From the NCBI RefSeq assembly GCF_015223195.1, contig NZ_JADFUA010000005.1, positions 1-64,000 on the forward strand: a stretch of DNA of 64,000 nt, in the 5' to 3' direction. Below are positions 39,341 to 48,172 of the stretch, in pieces (within the stretch, counting starts at the first letter, position 1; each line of letters starts with the position of its first letter). The translations under genes were made by a program, and so were the position numbers. Under the pieces are notes generated by a model, which worked only from the letters and a program-made list of their open reading frames with translations, had not been told where the DNA came from and did no database searches. This DNA is from Chitinilyticum piscinae (GTDB taxonomy: Bacteria; Pseudomonadota; Gammaproteobacteria; Burkholderiales; Chitinibacteraceae).

Positions 39341-40554
39341 GCGCCCTCCTTGCTGACCACCACCGGTTGCACCAGGCTGGCTGCATGGCGTGCCCGCTCA
39401 CGTGCCACGTCGGTATCCGGACCCGCAGCCAGCGCAACGCCCATGCGACGACGGGTGAACGCCTCGGGCTTGCCGAACAGTCGCAGGTCGGCCCCTGGCA
39501 CCGCGAGTGCCGCCGGAACCCCATCGAAGGCAATGCCTGTCGCATCCACGCCGCCATAAATCACGGCACTGGCAGCCGGCTCACGCTGCTCGACATTCAC
39601 GGGCAAGCCCAGAATGGCTCGTGCATGCAGTTCGAATTCCGAATAGCGCTGGCTCATCAATGTCACCAGCCCGGTATCGTGCGGACGCGGACTAACTTCT
39701 GAGAACCAGACCTGATCGCCCTTCACAAACAGCTCGACACCGAAGAGCCCTCGTCCACCCAATGCAGCCGTAACCTTGCCGGCAATATCCTGCGCCCGCT
39801 GCAAAGCCAGCGGGCTCATCAGCTGCGGCTGCCAGCTTTCCACATAGTCGCCCTTGACCTGGACATGGCCGACCGGTGCGCAGAATGACGTCGCGATCTG
39901 CCCGTCAGCCCCCAGCGAACGCACTGTCAGTAGGGTGACTTCATAATCAAAGTCGACAAACCCCTCCACGATTACCTTGCCATGATTCACGCGACTTCCT
40001 TCCAGCGCATACTGCCAGGCAGCTAGCACGTCCTCCGCCCCCCGCAGCAGTGATTGCCCCTTGCCGGAGGATGACATAACCGGCTTGACCAGACAGGGAA
40101 AGCCGATCTCGGCCACGGCCGCTTCTAGCTCGACCAGCGATCCGGCAAAACGGTAGCTCGAGGTGGGCAAGCCCAGCTCCTCGGCGGCAAGCCGGCGGAT
40201 GCCTTCACGATTCATGGTCAGCTGGGTAGCCCGGGCGGTTGGGATCACGCTAGCCAGGCCATCCTCCTCGATACGCAGCAGCGCTTCGGTAGCGATTGCC
40301 TCGATTTCCGGAACGATCAGCTGCGGACGTTCGGCCTCGACAAGCCGGCGCAGAGCCTGTGCATCGCTCATGTCGATCACGTGGCTGCGGTGTGCGACCT
40401 GCATTCCCGGTGCATTGGCATAGCGATCCACGCCAATGACCTCGACGCCCAGACGCTGCAAGGCAATGATGACTTCCTTGCCCAGTTCGCCGCAACCAAG
40501 CAGCATCACCCGCGTCGCGGTATGACTGAGAGGGGTTCCGATGCGCATGTGCAC
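39337..40554 (-). CDS. purT: Formate-dependent phosphoribosylglycinamide formyltransferase PurT
   Basis: The protein has 405 residues. An N-terminal Rossmann part ([48 protein letters not shown]) leads into an ATP-grasp domain ([31 protein letters not shown]). PurT formylates GAR with free formate and ATP, independent of folate. PurU, a formate source, is encoded close by. It is divergent from the chemoreceptor gene. Confidence 0.97.
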   Translation of the reverse strand: MHMRIGTPLSHTATRVMLLGCGELGKEVIIALQRLGVEVIGVDRYANAPGMQVAHRSHVIDMSDAQALRRLVEAERPQLIVPEIEAIATEALLRIEEDGLASVIPTARATQLTMNREGIRRLAAEELGLPTSSYRFAGSLVELEAAVAEIGFPCLVKPVMSSSGKGQSLLRGAEDVLAAWQYALEGSRVNHGKVIVEGFVDFDYEVTLLTVRSLGADGQIATSFCAPVGHVQVKGDYVESWQPQLMSPLALQRAQDIAGKVTAALGGRGLFGVELFVKGDQVWFSEVSPRPHDTGLVTLMSQRYSEFELHARAILGLPVNVEQREPAASAVIYGGVDATGIAFDGVPAALAVPGADLRLFGKPEAFTRRRMGVALAAGPDTDVARERARHAASLVQPVVVSKEGA

Positions 40555-40666
40555 TACTCCTGAATGATCTGCAACGAATGGCGGGATTCTAACAGTCTGC
40601 GCAGCAAGTTAACTGAGCCTTGTCTATATTGCGTGGAACTTCGCCTTGAATAATCCGGAGTGCCCC

Positions 40667-42298
40667 ATGCTCAACCAGATCAATATTGCCAAACGCATTG
40701 CGCTTGGCTTCGCAATCCTGCTGCTCTTCATCCTGCTGATCTGTCTGGCAGCCCTCTACAACCAGCAGCGTCTGCAAGCAGTCAGCTCGGACATGATGCA
40801 TCACACCTTGCGCTACAGTCTGGCGCTGGACGACGCCCGGTATCAGGTCGGCAATCTGCGTCGCTACGAAAAGGACATGTTCCTGAATATTGCCAAATCC
40901 GAGAAGGTCAGCGAATACAAGAAAAAATGGGACGAGACGCTGGAAAAGGCTGGCAAGGCACTCAAACAGGCCACCGAGGCAGCTCGGCCCGAACAGCAAG
41001 CTGACGTGCAAAAGCTTGAAGCAAGCCTGGCGGCATACGCACAGGGCCTGAATGCCGTGCACCAGGAAATCACCGCCGGACAAGTCACCACACCAGCAGA
41101 CGCCAATGCGGCAATGGACAAACACAAAGCCGCCGTCCGGAAACTGGGGGACGATATCACTGCCCTGACCGATGCATCCCTGGAAGCAGCGATGAAAATT
41201 GACGACCAGCTCGATGCGATTTCGGACAGCAACCGCAGCAAGCTGATCACACTTGGCGCCATTGCGCTCGTACTGGCGGTAGCCGCCGCCTTTTACATCA
41301 CCAACAGCATCCGCCGTCCGCTGGCGCAGATGCAGGACATGATCCGCAGCATTGACGAGAGCAAACAGATCAACCTGCGACTGCCAATACTCGGTAACGA
41401 TGAAGTCTCGGCTACGTCTGCCAGCATGAACAATCTGCTCGCGGGCATGGGCAAGGTGATCGGCGCGGCCAAGCAAAACTCCACCCAACTGTTCACCGCC
41501 TCGCAGGAGCTGGCCAATGCGGCATCGCAGGTGAGTAGCGCCTCGGGCATGCAGGCGGAGGCAGCTTCTTCAACCGCTGCCGCCGTCGAGGAACTGGCGG
41601 TCAGTGTGAACATGATTTCCGACAACTCCCGCAGCCTGGAAGCAGACGCGCGCAATGTTGCAGGCACAGCGGCAGCCAGTTCAAGCCGGGCTCGCGCCGC
41701 CGCCGATGAAATCCTGCAGATTGCCGAGGCGATTGGTCATTCAACCACGCTGATCGGCAAACTGAATCAGCGCTCCGATGAAATTGGCAGCATTGCCATG
41801 GTGATCAAGGAAATCGCGGATCAAACCAACCTGCTGGCGCTGAATGCTGCGATCGAAGCCGCCCGCGCCGGTGAACTTGGCCGCGGGTTTGCCGTTGTCG
41901 CCGACGAAGTGCGCAAATTGGCCGAACGCACCACCCAGGCAACTGTCGAGATCACGTCGAAAATCCAGGCCGTGCAACAGGATACCGCCGAGGCCTCGCG
42001 TGGCATGCAGCAAGCCAGTGGACGCGTCGATCAGGGCGTGGAAACAACCCAGGAAGTATCCTCCGCACTGGGCGAAATCGAAGCCATGGCCAATAGTACG
42101 GTCGCACATGTCAGCAGCATTGCCATCGCACTGAAGGAGCAAAGCCAGGCCAGCCAGGAAATCGCTCGCCACGTTGAGCGCATTTCGCAGGCCAGCGAGG
42201 AGAACAATATGGCCGCACGTTCCACCAATGAACTGTCGCAACGGCTGACCGGGCTGGCCTCGCAGCTTGACGGCATCATCCAGCAATACCGTACCTGA
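40667..42298 (+). CDS. Methyl-accepting chemotaxis protein
   Basis: The protein has 543 residues from the ATG at 40667, with CGGAG upstream. Membrane helix one is at about 11-31, a helical periplasmic sensor domain of the four-helix type follows (about 35-190), helix two is at about 193-215, then HAMP, then the signalling domain with the hairpin-tip motif [24 protein letters not shown]. No C-terminal NWETF-type CheR-binding pentapeptide is visible (it ends in IQQYRT). The ligand is unknown. A cheR gene is at 4749-5606, otherwise the chemotaxis cluster is elsewhere. Confidence 0.95.
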   Translation: MLNQINIAKRIALGFAILLLFILLICLAALYNQQRLQAVSSDMMHHTLRYSLALDDARYQVGNLRRYEKDMFLNIAKSEKVSEYKKKWDETLEKAGKALKQATEAARPEQQADVQKLEASLAAYAQGLNAVHQEITAGQVTTPADANAAMDKHKAAVRKLGDDITALTDASLEAAMKIDDQLDAISDSNRSKLITLGAIALVLAVAAAFYITNSIRRPLAQMQDMIRSIDESKQINLRLPILGNDEVSATSASMNNLLAGMGKVIGAAKQNSTQLFTASQELANAASQVSSASGMQAEAASSTAAAVEELAVSVNMISDNSRSLEADARNVAGTAAASSSRARAAADEILQIAEAIGHSTTLIGKLNQRSDEIGSIAMVIKEIADQTNLLALNAAIEAARAGELGRGFAVVADEVRKLAERTTQATVEITSKIQAVQQDTAEASRGMQQASGRVDQGVETTQEVSSALGEIEAMANSTVAHVSSIAIALKEQSQASQEIARHVERISQASEENNMAARSTNELSQRLTGLASQLDGIIQQYRT

Positions 42299-42371
42299 GC
42301 GACATAACTAGGGAAAGCCCCAATCTTTTCAGTCTTGACGGCTGTTATTTGCAGGGAGCATCATCAATTCC

Positions 42372-42425
42372 ATGACTACGTTCAACGCCGTTTCCTTCGC
42401 ATATTATTACTGGTGGCGCCATTAG
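42372..42425 (+). CDS. trpS leader peptide (17 residues, Tyr3-Trp2)
   Basis: The frame encodes MTTFNAVSFAYYYWWRH. AGGGAG lies 13 bases upstream, a little far but usable. Three Tyr codons (42402-42410) and two Trp codons (42411-42416) stand four codons or fewer before the stop, exactly over the first strand of the attenuator hairpin. Peptides of this design let the ribosome report the level of charged tRNA. It lies 120 bp before trpS. Confidence rests on the combined peptide and hairpin arrangement. Confidence 0.8.
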   Translation: MTTFNAVSFAYYYWWRH

Positions 42426-42497
42426 GCGGCACCGGGACGCGTTGCGCATCAACCGCATACACGAACCTGCCGCCGGATCTGGCGGCAGGTTTTTTTA
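42412..42497 (+). promoter_or_regulatory. Transcription attenuator controlling trpS
   Basis: Four segments can pair in alternatives. Segment 1 GGTGGCGCC (42412-42420, covering the Trp codons) pairs with segment 2 GGCGGCACC (42425-42433), eight of nine bases. Segment 2 GGCGGCA (42425-42431) pairs perfectly with segment 3 TGCCGCC (42468-42474), the antiterminator. Segment 3 pairs perfectly with segment 4 GGCGGCA (42481-42487), the terminator, extended to 11 bp and followed by seven T. A ribosome stalled at the Trp codons would mask segment 1, free segment 2 and allow read-through to trpS. A ribosome reaching the stop would cover segment 2 and let the terminator form. Confidence 0.8.
42464..42497 (+). 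terminator. Attenuator terminator before trpS
   Basis: AACCTGCCGCC (42464-42474) and GGCGGCAGGTT (42481-42491) pair over 11 bp around GGATCT, followed by a T run. It stands 49 bp before the trpS start, so it must be regulated or leaky for trpS expression. Confidence 0.9.
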
Positions 42498-42545
42498 TAT
42501 CCACACCCTCCCCCAGCATCCGGCAGCATAGACCAGGAGAAGTCC

Positions 42546-43553
42546 ATGTCTGACCAGGAAATCATCGTCGTCACAGGCGACCGTACCACCGGCCCGCTGC
42601 ACCTGGGCCACCTTGCCGGCTCACTCCAGAACCGCCTGCGTCTGCAGGGGCAGTACCGCCAGTTCCTGCTGCTGGCCGATACCCAGGCGCTGTCCGACCA
42701 TCAGGGCGATTACAGCCGCGTGCGCCAGAGCGTGATCGACGTGGCACTGGATTATCTCGCCGTCGGCCTGGATCCCAAGCAATCGACTTTTCTGATCCAG
42801 TCCATGGTGCCCGAGCTGGCAGAATTGTCGTTCTACTTCATGAATCTGGTCTCGGTGGCCCGGCTTGAGCGCAACCCGACGGTGAAAAACGAGATCCGCC
42901 AGAAAGGCATGGAGCGCGATATTGCGGCCGGTTTTCTCAGCTATCCCGTCAGCCAGGCCGCCGACATCTGCGCCTTGAAAGGCACCCTCGTCCCGGTGGG
43001 AGAGGATCAGCTGCCCATGATCGAGCAGACCAATGAAATCGTGCGCCGTTTCAACCGCATGGTCGGCAGTGACATTCTGCGCGAGTGCAAGGCAGAAGTC
43101 GGCAAGGTGGCCAGACTGCCGGGCATCGACGGCGCCAGCAAGATGAGCCGCGCACTGGGCAATCACCTGCCCCTGTCTGCCTCGCCCGATGAAATTCGCC
43201 ACGCGGTCCAGCGCATGTTCACCGACCCGCAGCACTTGCGAGTCAGTGATCCCGGCCGCATCGAGGGCAATGTGGTGTTCACCTTCCTCGATGCCTTTGC
43301 CAGCGATAGCGAGCAGGTAGCCGAATTCAAGGAGCACTACCAGCGTGGCGGGCTGGCTGATTCAGCCGTCAAGACCTACCTTGAACAGGTACTGCTGGAA
43401 CTGCTGGAGCCGATCCGACTGCGGCGCGCCGAGCTGGCCAAAGATCCGGACCAGATCCTGTCACTGCTGATGGCCGGCTCCAGCCGGGCCCGCGAAGTGG
43501 CTGTACTGACGCTGTATCAGGTCAAAAAGGCCATGGGTATGTTCTACTTCTAG
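42546..43553 (+). CDS. trpS: Tryptophanyl-tRNA synthetase
   Basis: The protein has 335 residues and an AGGAG site upstream. The class I HIGH motif is PLHLGHLAG (17-25) and the KMSKS loop is KMSRA (199-203). Sequence patterns (VTGDRTTGPLHLGH, FYFMNLVSVARLERNPTVKNEI, YPVSQAADICALK) match the clade typified by streptococcal TrpRS rather than the short E. coli type. Gln47 in ADTQALSDH stands where housekeeping enzymes commonly have His (DxHA), a position linked to indolmycin sensitivity. It is controlled by the leader at 42372-42497. Confidence 0.95.
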   Translation: MSDQEIIVVTGDRTTGPLHLGHLAGSLQNRLRLQGQYRQFLLLADTQALSDHQGDYSRVRQSVIDVALDYLAVGLDPKQSTFLIQSMVPELAELSFYFMNLVSVARLERNPTVKNEIRQKGMERDIAAGFLSYPVSQAADICALKGTLVPVGEDQLPMIEQTNEIVRRFNRMVGSDILRECKAEVGKVARLPGIDGASKMSRALGNHLPLSASPDEIRHAVQRMFTDPQHLRVSDPGRIEGNVVFTFLDAFASDSEQVAEFKEHYQRGGLADSAVKTYLEQVLLELLEPIRLRRAELAKDPDQILSLLMAGSSRAREVAVLTLYQVKKAMGMFYF

Positions 43554-43652
43554 TGCGGGCGCCACAACATGGCAGCAGTACAAATCTGCATGCAAGAGGA
43601 ACTTCGGCAATAATGTCAGTCTGATGTCATTTAGTCGCAGGAGGAAGATCGC

Positions 43653-44735
43653 ATGCCCATTGCCCAGTTTCTGCTGCGCTATATGCGGCAGCTGCAGCAA
43701 CAGCGTCTGCCGATGCGGGTGCTGTTCTGGAGCAGCTGGCTACTGGTGTTGCTGCTCGCGCACGTCACGCTGATCCACTATCTGGAAAAGCTGCGCTGGT
43801 TTGACGCGCTATGGCTGACCCTGACCACCGTCTTCACGGTTGGCTATGGTGACCTCTACCCGAAAACCGACGCCGGTCGCTGGACCACCATCCTGCTGCT
43901 GTACGCCGGCTCCATTTTCATCCTGGCCAATCTAGTCGGTGAATTCTTCCAGCTGCTTTCCGCCCACTTCCAGCGCCGGCTGCACGGCAAATGGAGCTAT
44001 CACACCATGCATGATCATGTCGTCATTGTTGGCGCTCCCGCCAATCATCCCGTGCGCTATCTGGAACGCCTCATCGACGAATTGCAACGGCATCGCGACT
44101 GGCAGGACCGCAGCATCGTGGTTCTGAACCAGCGCTTCGAACAGCTCCCCATTGAACTGGTTGACCGCAAGGTGCGCTGGGTCAACGGCTGCGGCACCAG
44201 CCAGACCAGCCTGACTGCAGCAGCGGCCGGGCAGGCCCATGCCGTGATTCTGGTTGCCGCCAACAGCACGGATGCCGATTCCGACTCCTACACGCTGGAT
44301 TGCATCGACCGGCTGCGCAACGGCGGCATGCGCGGGCTGATCGTCGCGGAATGCGTGAAGGATCCCAACCGCGAACGCATGAAACGCTTCGGTGCCAGCG
44401 CCGTAGTGCGTGTGATGCACGGCTACCCAGAGGCCATTGCCCGTGCCGTACTGGCGCCAGGCGCCGAAGTCGTTCTGGAGGGATTGTTTTCCAGCGAAGG
44501 CGAGGAATGCGAGCGCATCAGCCTCAGCGGAAGCTACGCCTGGCGTGACGTGCTGATCACACTGGCCGATGCCGGCATTGGTACCGCACTGGCAGCCCAA
44601 ACACGCGCTGGCGAAATCGTGCTTAACCCGCTCGGGAAGACACTCGAAATCGAGGCCTTGTTCGTGATGATGGATGACAGCGGCTCGAGCAGAAAACACG
44701 AAGTCGCCGCGTTGCTCGCCGACAAGAAGAAATAG
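43653..44735 (+). CDS. Potassium channel with RCK/TrkA_N-type domain
   Basis: The protein has 360 residues. Membrane helices are at about 22-42 and 76-98 with a pore loop between; the selectivity filter TVGYGD is at 62-67. The cytoplasmic part from about 120 resembles the TrkA_N/RCK fold (HVVIVGA, AVILVAANSTDADSDSYTLDCIDRLR), but the dinucleotide-binding GxGxxG is replaced by GAPANH, so NAD(H) binding is doubtful. This is a two-helix channel of the MthK/Kch kind. It follows trpS after 99 bp and is convergent with metZ. Confidence 0.9.
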   Translation: MPIAQFLLRYMRQLQQQRLPMRVLFWSSWLLVLLLAHVTLIHYLEKLRWFDALWLTLTTVFTVGYGDLYPKTDAGRWTTILLLYAGSIFILANLVGEFFQLLSAHFQRRLHGKWSYHTMHDHVVIVGAPANHPVRYLERLIDELQRHRDWQDRSIVVLNQRFEQLPIELVDRKVRWVNGCGTSQTSLTAAAAGQAHAVILVAANSTDADSDSYTLDCIDRLRNGGMRGLIVAECVKDPNRERMKRFGASAVVRVMHGYPEAIARAVLAPGAEVVLEGLFSSEGEECERISLSGSYAWRDVLITLADAGIGTALAAQTRAGEIVLNPLGKTLEIEALFVMMDDSGSSRKHEVAALLADKKK

Positions 44736-44736
44736 A

Positions 44737-44787
44737 GGGTATATACCCACAAGCGAATTTTGAATTAGCCTGCAGACATATACCCAC
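44737..44787. repeat. Dispersed intergenic element, copy at potassium channel/metZ junction
   Basis: GGGTATAT (44737-44744) and ATATACCC (44778-44785) are inverted ends around an ACAAGCGAATT core. The left end is itself the palindrome GGGTATATACCC. It begins two bases after the channel stop codon and ends 7 bp from the metZ stop. Confidence 0.55.
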
Positions 44788-44793
44788 TTAACA

Positions 44794-45975
44794 TTAACTC
44801 AATCCGCGCTGCAGATCGGCGATCAGGTCGTCGGGATGCTCCAACCCCACCGAAATGCGGATCAGGCCGTCACGGATTCCGGCTGCAGCACGAGCCTCAG
44901 GGCTGACCCGGCCATGCGTAGTGGTTGCCGGATGCGTGATGGTCGTGCGCGTATCGCCCAGATTGGCGGTACGGCTCATCAGTGTCACCGCATCGACAAG
45001 CTTCCACGCCGCATCCTTGCCCCCCTTCACCTCAAACGACACGATGCCGCCGCCCCCCTTCTGCTGGCGTTGCGCCAGTTCATGCTGCGGATGCGAAGGC
45101 AGGCCGGGGTAATACACCCGCTCGATCTGCGGCTGGGCTTCCAGCCATTGCGCGAGCTTCAGCGCATTCTCGCAATGGGCACGCATGCGCAGCGGCAGGG
45201 TCTCCAGACCCTTGAGCATCACCCAGGCATTGAACGGCGACAGGCTCGGACCAGCGGTGCGCAGGAACAGATACACCGGATCAACCAGCTCCTTGCGGCC
45301 GACCACGGCACCACCCAGTACCCGCCCCTGCCCGTCCAGATACTTGGTACCGGAATGCACCACCAGATCGGCGCCCAGCTTCAGCGGCTGCTGCAAAATC
45401 GGGGTACAGAAACAGTTGTCCACCGCCAGCAGCGCACCGTGTGCATGCGCGATGGCTGCAATCGCAGCGATATCGGCCACTTCGGTTAACGGGTTGCTGG
45501 GGGTTTCCAGGAAAAACAGCCGGGTATTGGGCTTGACTGCCGCCGCCCAGGCGGACGGATCGGTCGGTGCGGCATAAGAGACTTCCACACCGAACTTGCT
45601 GAAGTAGGTATTGAACAGCTGGATCGTCGCACCAAACAGCCCATTGGACGCCACCACATGATCACCGGCCTTCAGGTGGGCCATTCCGAGTGACAGGATC
45701 GCCGCCATGCCGCTGGCGGTCGCAATGGCCGCCTCGCCGCCTTCCAGCGCCGCCAGCCGCTGCTCGAATGCGGTGACGGTCGGATTGGTAAAGCGGGAAT
45801 AGATGTAACCCGGAATCTGATTAGTGAATTTCAGCGACGCCTCTTCGGCGCTGCCAACGCAGAAGCTCGACGTCAGATGCAGGGCATCGGAATGCTCGCC
45901 GAATTCGCTGCGCAGGGTGCCAGCCCGCACCGCCAGCGTTTCAGGATGCAGGTCATCAAAATCATCAAATTGCAT
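44794..45975 (-). CDS. metZ: O-succinylhomoserine sulfhydrylase
   Basis: The protein has 393 residues. It belongs to the Cys/Met metabolism PLP family: YIYSRFTNPTVTAFEQRLAALEGGEAAIATASGMAA, and LVVHSGTKYLDGQGRVLGG with the PLP-binding Lys. The N-terminus (HPETLAVRAGTLRSEFGEHSDALHLTSSFC) and its place behind purF identify it as MetZ, which makes homocysteine directly from O-succinylhomoserine and sulfide. MetB or MetY functions cannot be fully excluded by sequence reading alone. A strong hairpin precedes the gene. Confidence 0.93.
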   Translation of the reverse strand: MQFDDFDDLHPETLAVRAGTLRSEFGEHSDALHLTSSFCVGSAEEASLKFTNQIPGYIYSRFTNPTVTAFEQRLAALEGGEAAIATASGMAAILSLGMAHLKAGDHVVASNGLFGATIQLFNTYFSKFGVEVSYAAPTDPSAWAAAVKPNTRLFFLETPSNPLTEVADIAAIAAIAHAHGALLAVDNCFCTPILQQPLKLGADLVVHSGTKYLDGQGRVLGGAVVGRKELVDPVYLFLRTAGPSLSPFNAWVMLKGLETLPLRMRAHCENALKLAQWLEAQPQIERVYYPGLPSHPQHELAQRQQKGGGGIVSFEVKGGKDAAWKLVDAVTLMSRTANLGDTRTTITHPATTTHGRVSPEARAAAGIRDGLIRISVGLEHPDDLIADLQRGLS

Positions 45976-45992
45976 GCTTCGTCTCCAGACGG

Positions 45993-46016
45993 CAACGGGG
46001 GCCGCAGCCCCCGTTG
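45993..46016 (-). other. Hairpin in the purF-metZ gap
   Basis: A perfect 10-bp stem (CAACGGGGGC and its complement) with loop TGCG on the minus strand stands 18 bp before metZ. There is no T tract, so it is more likely an RNA stability or processing element than a terminator. A second small stem, CGTC/GACG with loop TGGA, follows at 45980-45991 and contains the metZ ribosome site. Confidence 0.45.
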
Positions 46017-46075
46017 TGATTAGTATGGCTAGTTTCCGATTATCCGGAAAATGCCGGCATAGCCTGTAACCAGAC

Positions 46076-47608
46076 TTACATCAGATTCTGCTCGGCCACA
46101 CCGATGTTCAGGTCCAGATGACCAACCGAATCGGCCTTGGTCGACAAGGGCGAGAGGCGTTTGGCCTCCAGCTCGTCGAGATAGGCATCGGTCACATCGC
46201 CGGTGATGTAGTTGCCGTCGAAACAGGACGTTTCGAACTTGCTGATGCGGCCACCGCTGGCATCGCTACAGGCCTGGATCAGCGCCCCCAGCTCCTGATA
46301 GATCACGGCATCGGCTGAGATTTCGTGGGCAATCTGTACCGCATCGCGCCCCGTGGCGATCAACTCGCCGCGCGTGGGCATATCGATGCCGTACACGTGC
46401 GGGAATTTAACCGGCGGAGCCGCAGAGGCCAGATAAACCTTTTTCGCGCCGCAGTCGCGCACCATTTGCACGATTTCTTTCGAGGTAGTGCCACGAACGA
46501 TCGAATCATCCACCAGCAGCACATTCTTGCCGCGGAACTCGACCGCAATCGGGTTCAGTTTCTGGCGCACGGACTTCTTGCGACTGGCCTGACCCGGCAT
46601 GATGAACGTACGGCCGATATAGCGGTTCTTCATGAAGCCTTCGCGATACGGCTTGCCCAGTGCCAACGCCAGCTCCATCGCGGAATCGCGACTGGTATCG
46701 GGAATCGGGATGACCACATCGATTTGATCGTCACTGACCGTTGCACGCACCTTTTCGGCCAGCTGCTCGCCCATTTTCAGGCGCGCCTCGTGCACGGAAA
46801 TACCGTCGATTACCGAATCCGGACGGGCAAAATACACGTGCTCGAAGATGCAGGGCACCAGTTGCGGGTTCGGATGGCATTGTTTGCTGTGCAGCTGGCC
46901 ATCGAAGGAAATGAAGAGCGCCTCGCCCGGAGCAACATCGCGCTCGAAGCGGAAGCCCAGGGTATCGTGGACCACGGATTCGGACGCCACGGCAAACTCG
47001 GGGCCGTCTGCCGTCTCGTGACGACCGAGGCTGAGCGGGCGGATGCCATAGGGATCACGGAATGCCACGAGGCCGAAACCGGCAATCAGCGCCACCACGG
47101 CATAGGCCCCCTTGACGCGGCGATGTACGGCAGCCACCGCATCGAAAATGGTCGCCACATCCAGATGCGGCCCCTGCACACGGCGCGAGAGCTCGTGCGC
47201 AAACACATTCAGCAGCGCTTCCGAGTCGGAATTGGTGTTGATGTGCCGCAGATCGGTGCGGTACATCTCGTCCTTCAGTTGCTTGTCGTTGGTCAGATTG
47301 CCGTTATGCGCCAGCACGATACCGAAAGGGCTGTTCACGTAGAACGGCTGCGCCTCGGCCAGACTGGAGGCCGAACCGGCAGTCGGGTAGCGCACATGGC
47401 CGATGCCGGCATTACCCAGCAAGGAACGCATGTTGCGGGTGCGAAATACATCACGCACCAGCCCCTGACCCTTGTGCATGTGCAGACGCTGGCCTTCGGC
47501 GGTCACAATGCCGGCGGCATCCTGACCACGATGCTGCAGCATGAGCAGACCGTCATACAGCAACTGGTTTACCGGTGTTTTGGCCACGACGCCAACAATG
47601 CCACACAT
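46076..47608 (-). CDS. purF: Amidophosphoribosyltransferase
   Basis: The protein has 510 residues. [10 protein letters not shown] places the nucleophile Cys2 of the class II glutamine amidotransferase domain at the N-terminus; no propeptide is present. The PRTase domain has the PRPP loop [18 protein letters not shown] and [12 protein letters not shown]. PurF makes phosphoribosylamine from PRPP and glutamine, the first step of purine synthesis. It follows cvpA after 68 bp, the same order as in E. coli. Confidence 0.98.
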   Translation of the reverse strand: MCGIVGVVAKTPVNQLLYDGLLMLQHRGQDAAGIVTAEGQRLHMHKGQGLVRDVFRTRNMRSLLGNAGIGHVRYPTAGSASSLAEAQPFYVNSPFGIVLAHNGNLTNDKQLKDEMYRTDLRHINTNSDSEALLNVFAHELSRRVQGPHLDVATIFDAVAAVHRRVKGAYAVVALIAGFGLVAFRDPYGIRPLSLGRHETADGPEFAVASESVVHDTLGFRFERDVAPGEALFISFDGQLHSKQCHPNPQLVPCIFEHVYFARPDSVIDGISVHEARLKMGEQLAEKVRATVSDDQIDVVIPIPDTSRDSAMELALALGKPYREGFMKNRYIGRTFIMPGQASRKKSVRQKLNPIAVEFRGKNVLLVDDSIVRGTTSKEIVQMVRDCGAKKVYLASAAPPVKFPHVYGIDMPTRGELIATGRDAVQIAHEISADAVIYQELGALIQACSDASGGRISKFETSCFDGNYITGDVTDAYLDELEAKRLSPLSTKADSVGHLDLNIGVAEQNLM

Positions 47609-47676
47609 GGATGAAAATCCCTCGAACTCGATTTAGCAGACACACATCAGCACAGGATATACCTGCGCGATACAAA

Positions 47677-48168
47677 TTACTCGTAACGCAGATGCTCGCC
47701 GAGCATTGCTGGCAGCCAAGGCCGCAGCAGCAGCACGCTTTCTTCAAAGAGCGGACTGAACATCGCGTTGCGCCAGACCTCACTGCGCGGCAGCGACGTC
47801 AGCCCCGCCAGAATGACCAGCATCAATACAAACAGATAACCTCGCAACAGGCCAAAGCCCGCCCCCATCACCCGATCCATCACCTTCAGCCCGCTGGCCT
47901 TGAGAAAGGCATTGAGCGTAATGCGCACGATGGCCGAGACCACCCAGACCGCAAAGAAAATCACCACAAACGCCGCCAGATAGCGCAATCCATCACTGGG
48001 CAGCGACGCCGGCATCTGCGTACTCAGCTCATCCGAATACGTGCACGCCAGCCAGAACGCCAAAACCCATGCCAGTAGCGCCAGCAACTCGGGAACCAGC
48101 CCGCGCATTACCGACAGCAGGATTGAAAGGCCAATGATGGTCAGCGCGACATAATCTACCAGCGTCAT
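47677..48168 (-). CDS. cvpA: CvpA family membrane protein
   Basis: The protein has 163 residues with four hydrophobic helices (about 5-20, 28-45, 65-88, 100-125). The N-terminus LVDYVALTIIGLSILLSVMRGLVPELLALLAWVLAFWLA is typical CvpA. It is required for colicin V production in E. coli and is linked to envelope stress tolerance; the molecular role is unclear. It sits directly before purF and 4 bp after the SPOR gene, as in many proteobacteria. Confidence 0.93.
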   Translation of the reverse strand: MTLVDYVALTIIGLSILLSVMRGLVPELLALLAWVLAFWLACTYSDELSTQMPASLPSDGLRYLAAFVVIFFAVWVVSAIVRITLNAFLKASGLKVMDRVMGAGFGLLRGYLFVLMLVILAGLTSLPRSEVWRNAMFSPLFEESVLLLRPWLPAMLGEHLRYE

Positions 48169-48172
48169 GCCG

